Below are positions 61,224 through 64,000 of a stretch of DNA of 64,000 nt, piece by piece (the stretch's first letter is position 1; every line of letters starts with the position of its first letter). Where the stretch lies: the NCBI RefSeq assembly GCF_003060885.1, contig NZ_QAIG01000007.1:62001-126000 (forward strand), written 5' to 3'. The notes under the pieces are model-generated. The model made no database searches and had not been told where the DNA came from. It was given only the letters and a program-made list of their open reading frames with translations. The position numbers were made by a program, and so were the translations under genes. The DNA comes from Pseudomonas sp. HMWF032. Lineage in GTDB: Bacteria; Pseudomonadota; Gammaproteobacteria; Pseudomonadales; Pseudomonadaceae.

Positions 61224-62473
61224 GCAAGGACAAGCTGCCGCGAGGGGTTGAAAGCCTCCCTCGCGGCGTTGAAATCAACGGTAATCAGCTGCGCATATCG
61301 TTCTATCTGCATGGCCAGCGCTGCCGCGAGCCAATTCCAGGCGTGTCGAACATCACCAAGGCATCGATTGCCTATGCGGACAACAAGCGCCGCACGATCC
61401 TTGCCGAAATCAAGGAAGGTCGATTCGACTACGCGCAGCATTTCCCTGAGTCGGCCCGCTCGGCGATGTTCTCCGGCGTGGGTGGACCCGACACCAAGCG
61501 CACTGTGGCGGATGGTGTGAAGCGCTGGCTTGAGGTGCAGCGAGCAAAGAAGGCGAAGAGCACCTACGACAACTACGCCAGCAAGGCAAAGCACGTCATA
61601 GAGTGGGCTGGACCTCGCCGCATCGTCGACACAGGCAAGACCGATCTGGAGCTATTCCAGGCCAAGCTGCTTAAGGCAGGGTTCGCGCCAAAGACTGTGA
61701 ACGACATTTTCACCGTAGTGCGCGGCGTGTGGGGTGATGCTTTTCAAGACGGGATACTGCGCACCAACCCACTTGATCGCGTAAGCAACATTGAGCGCGA
61801 CAGTGATGCAGAGTTCGCCAACCCGTTCAGCCGTGATGAAATCGACCTCATAGCCGCTGGTGATCCTGGGCGCATGGCTGATGTGCGCATGATCCTGTTC
61901 AACTGCTGGGCAGGCCTTTCGCTGTCGGAAATCATCGCACTGGCAGTAGAGGACGTTGATGTTGCAGCGGGTGGCGTGCACGTGCGTCGCGCCCGCGTTG
62001 GTGCTGAGTACAAGGTGCCAAAGGAGCGGTCACGCATTCGCTTCGTCGAACTGATAGCACCGGCCATGGGCCTGCTGCGGCAGATCCTGGTGGACGCCGA
62101 GTCATACCCGGCAGCAACCATCGAAATCATTCAGCGTGACAACGTGAGCCGCAAGAAAGAGCGGGTAACCCTGCTGTTTCGCAATGCTGTAAGCGGAGTT
62201 GCATGGAGTGGGCAGAACGTCAGCGAGTGGTTTACCGCTCACTTGAAGCGCAGCGGCGTACCCCACCGAGGGCCAAACCAGTGTCGGCACACCTTTGCCA
62301 GCCAGGCAATTTCGAGCTACGTGCCGCTGGAATGGGTGGCGCGGCAGCTTGGGCATGCCGACACGACAATGGTGAAGAAGCACTATGCGCGATGGATACC
62401 CACCAACACGAAGAGCATGGCCGGCATCGTTTCAGAAATGATGGGGTTTGCTGCGGACTCTGGCGGTCAATAA
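61220..62473 (+). CDS. int: Tyrosine integrase
   Basis: A 417-residue recombinase with an N-terminal DUF3596-type arm domain (PRGVEINGNQLRISFYLHGQ), a core-binding domain (about 92-185) and a catalytic domain. R356 (QCRHTFAS), H379 (QLGHADT) and nucleophile Y389 (KKHYARW) are present. The usual box I GLRxSE reads GLSLSE, with S234 in place of Arg, and the box II His is N353. TTG start at 61220 overlaps the xis stop; TTG at 61202 is a second option. It lies next to attR and acts at the tRNA-Ser site. Confidence 0.9.
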   Translation: MSKDKLPRGVESLPRGVEINGNQLRISFYLHGQRCREPIPGVSNITKASIAYADNKRRTILAEIKEGRFDYAQHFPESARSAMFSGVGGPDTKRTVADGVKRWLEVQRAKKAKSTYDNYASKAKHVIEWAGPRRIVDTGKTDLELFQAKLLKAGFAPKTVNDIFTVVRGVWGDAFQDGILRTNPLDRVSNIERDSDAEFANPFSRDEIDLIAAGDPGRMADVRMILFNCWAGLSLSEIIALAVEDVDVAAGGVHVRRARVGAEYKVPKERSRIRFVELIAPAMGLLRQILVDAESYPAATIEIIQRDNVSRKKERVTLLFRNAVSGVAWSGQNVSEWFTAHLKRSGVPHRGPNQCRHTFASQAISSYVPLEWVARQLGHADTTMVKKHYARWIPTNTKSMAGIVSEMMGFAADSGGQ

Positions 62474-62511
62474 CGGACTGCAAAACGCTGATTTGGTCCG
62501 AATTTAGTCCT
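62474..62511. repeat. Candidate integrase arm sites near attR
   Basis: CGGACT at 62474-62479, with inverted near-copies at 62495-62500 (GGTCCG) and 62506-62511 (AGTCCT). See the matching pair near attL. Confidence 0.35.
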
Positions 62512-62530
62512 AATCTTTACGCCAGAAATG

Positions 62531-62570
62531 AAAAAGCCCCTGAAATGTCTAATCATTTCAAGGGCTTAAG
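62531..62570 (-). terminator. Hairpin after tRNA-Ser, probable tRNA terminator
   Basis: AAGCCC/GGGCTT and TGAAATG/CATTTCA with one mismatch. The leftward transcript has UUUUU after the stem, so it would end the tRNA transcript entering the prophage. Also stands behind int on the other strand. Confidence 0.7.
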
Positions 62571-62579
62571 CGTGTTTCG

Positions 62580-62608
62580 ATATGGCGGGAAGATAGGGAT
62601 TTGAACCC
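62580..62608. repeat. attR: 29-bp core within tRNA-Ser
   Basis: Exact copy of 25364-25392. It covers the last 26 nt of the tRNA gene plus 3 nt outside. The tRNA stays complete on this side. Confidence 0.92.
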
Positions 62609-62672
62609 TAGGTACCATCGCTGATACAACGGATTTCGAATCCGTCCCGTTCGGCCACTCCGGCATCTTCCC
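62583..62672 (-). tRNA. tRNA-Ser(CGA)
   Basis: 90 nt. Acceptor GGGAAGA pairs with TCTTCCC, discriminator G and encoded CCA. The anticodon loop is TTCGAAA with anticodon CGA, flanked by ACGGA/TCCGT; a long variable arm is present, and the T-loop reads TTCAAAT. The prophage uses its 3' end as the attachment site. Confidence 0.96.
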
Positions 62673-62811
62673 GTGGCGGCGCGCATGATAACAGCTGAAG
62701 TGCGTTTGGCGAACCCCAGTTTTGAAATTTTTCACATACTTTCAGATGCTTGCGATCAAAGGCGATGACCAGCGGCACATTCTGGCGGGTGGAGGCTAAA
62801 CAATCGCCCAC

Positions 62812-62836
62812 AAAAAGGGGCGCCGTAGCACCCCTC
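62812..62836 (-). terminator. Terminator of purC
   Basis: AGGGGTGC-tacg-GCGCCCCT on the leftward strand, followed by UUUUG. 32 nt after the purC stop. The remaining 62673-62811 holds the tRNA promoter region; a TATCAT -10-like element is about 17 nt upstream of the tRNA. Confidence 0.75.
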
Positions 62837-62867
62837 TGTATCGCGCTTACGCGCGCATTGCTGCGAC

Positions 62868-63737
62868 TTAGACGGTCAGGCGCGTCAGGGCTTCGCGGTA
62901 TTTGTCGGCGGTTTTCTGCGCGACGTCGGCAGGCACTGCTGGTGCTGGTGGTTCTTTGTTCCAGCCGGTGGATTCCAGCCAGTCACGCACAAACTGTTTG
63001 TCGAAGCTTGGCGGATTCTTGCCTTCTGCATAGCTGTCTGCCGGCCAGAAACGGCTGGAGTCTGGCGTCAGGGCTTCGTCCATCAGAGTTAGGGTGCCGT
63101 CTTCGTCCAGGCCGAATTCGAACTTGGTGTCGGCGATGATGATGCCGCGCGTGGCTGCGTATTCAACCGCTGCGCTGTACAGGGCAATCGAGGTGTCGCG
63201 CACTTTGGCGGCCAGCTCGGCGCCGATGATCGCTTCGCATTGCTCGAAACTGATGTTCTCGTCGTGGTCGCCCACGGCGGCCTTGGTGGAGGGGGTGAAG
63301 ATCGGCTGCGGCAGTTTGGCCGCTTCTTTGAGGCCCGCAGGCAGTTGAATGCCGCAGACGGTGCCGCTCTTTTGATATTCCTTCCAACCGGAGCCAACGA
63401 TGTAGCCACGAACGATGGCCTCTACCGCGACCGGCTTAAGACGCTTGGCGACGACTGCGCGGCCTTCCACCAGAGGCAGTTCGGCGGCGGGGACGATGTC
63501 TTCAACCTTGTCGCCGGTGAAGTGGTTGGGCACCAAATCCTTGAGTTTGTCGAACCAGAAGTTGGAGATGGCGGTGAGGATCTTGCCCTTTTCCGGAATC
63601 GGCTCGCTGAGGATCACGTCGAATGCCGAAAGGCGGTCGGTGGCGACCATCAGCATGCGTTTGTCGTCGATCTCGTAAAGATCACGGACTTTGCCCGAAT
63701 AGATTTTCTTCAGGCTCAGGGTAGTGGCTGTGCTCAT
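62868..63737 (-). CDS. purC: SAICAR synthetase, long form
   Basis: A 289-residue phosphoribosylaminoimidazole-succinocarboxamide synthase of purine synthesis. Signatures include [41 protein letters not shown] and [32 protein letters not shown]. This is the ~290-residue type found in yeast and beta-proteobacteria rather than the ~236-residue type I expect in most Pseudomonas. ATG at 63737; the longer in-frame start is rejected. Confidence 0.93.
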   Translation of the reverse strand: MSTATTLSLKKIYSGKVRDLYEIDDKRMLMVATDRLSAFDVILSEPIPEKGKILTAISNFWFDKLKDLVPNHFTGDKVEDIVPAAELPLVEGRAVVAKRLKPVAVEAIVRGYIVGSGWKEYQKSGTVCGIQLPAGLKEAAKLPQPIFTPSTKAAVGDHDENISFEQCEAIIGAELAAKVRDTSIALYSAAVEYAATRGIIIADTKFEFGLDEDGTLTLMDEALTPDSSRFWPADSYAEGKNPPSFDKQFVRDWLESTGWNKEPPAPAVPADVAQKTADKYREALTRLTV

Positions 63738-63768
63738 GTCGGAATTTCCGCCTTTGGTAAACAAAACA

Positions 63769-63793
63769 GGCGAAACCCGCCGGGTTTCGCCTA
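63769..63793 (-). terminator. Terminator between bamC and purC
   Basis: AGGCGAAACCC and GGGTTTCGCCT form an 11-bp perfect stem with a 3-nt loop; UGUUUUGUUU follows on the leftward strand. It separates bamC from purC. Confidence 0.8.
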
Positions 63794-63824
63794 TTGGTAG
63801 TGCCGGTGCAGCAGTTGCCTGCTG

Positions 63825-64000
63825 TCAGCCAAGGTTTTCCTGGATCAGGTCCAGCACCTTGCGCGCCACGTCGGCGGGAGCAATGGTGTTGAGGTCTTTT
63901 TCCACGGTGACCTGCACGCTGTCGCCAACAGCAGTCAGGCGTACCTGATAGCGCTCGGCACGGGCGTCGATCTCTTCCTTGCTCGGCGCGCTGCCAAACA
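63825..64000 (-). CDS. bamC: BamC outer-membrane assembly lipoprotein, C-terminal end
   Basis: The last 57 residues or so before the stop at 63825: ERYQVRLTAVGDSVQVTVEK, ending VARKVLDLIQENLG. This fits the C-terminal domain of BamC (NlpB), a lipoprotein of the Bam complex, encoded next to purC in Pseudomonas. The rest is outside the window. Confidence 0.8.
   Translation of the reverse strand, partial: FGSAPSKEEIDARAERYQVRLTAVGDSVQVTVEKDLNTIAPADVARKVLDLIQENLG

Larger units (their letters stand above)
25364..62608. mobile_element. Complete temperate podovirus-type prophage in tRNA-Ser(CGA)
   Basis: About 37.2 kb between 29-bp direct repeats. All modules of a functional temperate phage are present with intact frames: integrase/excisionase, CI/Cro/CII switch, replication O and P, recombination, packaging, head, short tail, fibre and lysis. 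Virion genes resemble the BPP-1/BcepC6B/F116-like podoviruses (from recollection of family traits, not a search). No inactivating lesion is visible, so it may be inducible. Confidence 0.9.

Noticed and set aside
62203..62604. 133-codon plus-strand frame across the integrase end and tRNA
   Set aside because: Out-of-frame shadow of int that runs into the tRNA gene.
25364..62608. CRISPR array or anti-CRISPR locus
   Set aside because: No regularly spaced direct repeats. Small early genes exist, but no recognisable acr-aca pair.

Overview
The window is a stretch of a Pseudomonas chromosome carrying a complete prophage of about 37.2 kb. Host genus is inferred from gene content and order: gcl-hyi-glxR-ttuD-pyk, the aotJQMOP-argR arginine uptake cluster, phhR with divergent phhABC, oprH-phoP-phoQ, and purC next to bamC are all arrangements typical of Pseudomonas. 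Species cannot be fixed from the sequence alone.

Host left part (1-23.4 kb). 1-5.1 kb is a glyoxylate/tartronate-semialdehyde pathway operon ending in a pyruvate kinase. It is followed by a urea transporter, the leftward aot-argR arginine/ornithine transport and regulator genes, acetyl-CoA synthetase acsA, a DUF2157/DUF4824 membrane pair, the phenylalanine catabolism genes phhR and phhABC, and the oprH-phoP-phoQ operon with a recognisable PhoP box.

Island remnant (23.4-25.4 kb). An AT-richer divergent pair (atypical SDR protein and LysR-type regulator with a palindromic operator) is followed by the 3' end of a tyrosine integrase and a terminator. This module resembles the int-terminator-att end of the intact prophage, so an older element probably once occupied the same tRNA-Ser site.

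Prophage (25364-62608). It lies between 29-bp direct repeats that overlap the 3' end of tRNA-Ser(CGA). Virion genes (leftward, about 47.2 to 27.2 kb) are those of a temperate podovirus resembling the BPP-1/BcepC6B/F116-type group: portal, Bbp19-like protein, scaffold, capsid, tubular tail proteins A and B, two GNAT acetyltransferases, a cupin-like protein, four or five internal/ejection proteins, terminase, and a T7-type tail fibre. The lysis genes follow. Control is lambda-like: CI/Cro with three 17-bp operators between them and two more at a second early promoter, then CII, O and P homologues, RusA and a Q-position protein followed by strong terminators. The rightward early operon encodes RecT, a YqaJ exonuclease, a protein with an FtsK-gamma domain, a DnaQ-type exonuclease, an orphan m5C methyltransferase, small proteins, excisionase and integrase. 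Candidate accessory (moron) genes are two small membrane proteins behind cI and one membrane/coiled-coil gene in reverse orientation at 59.8-60.3 kb.

Host right part (62.6-64 kb). tRNA-Ser(CGA), a long-form purC and the 3' end of bamC, all leftward.

The most unusual signals are four copies of a 17-bp hairpin (GNRA-type loop on the transcribed strand) at gene boundaries of the late operon, the FtsK-gamma protein, six repeats in the methyltransferase target-recognition region, a 248-nt overlap of the O and P genes, and an integrase without the usual box I arginine.
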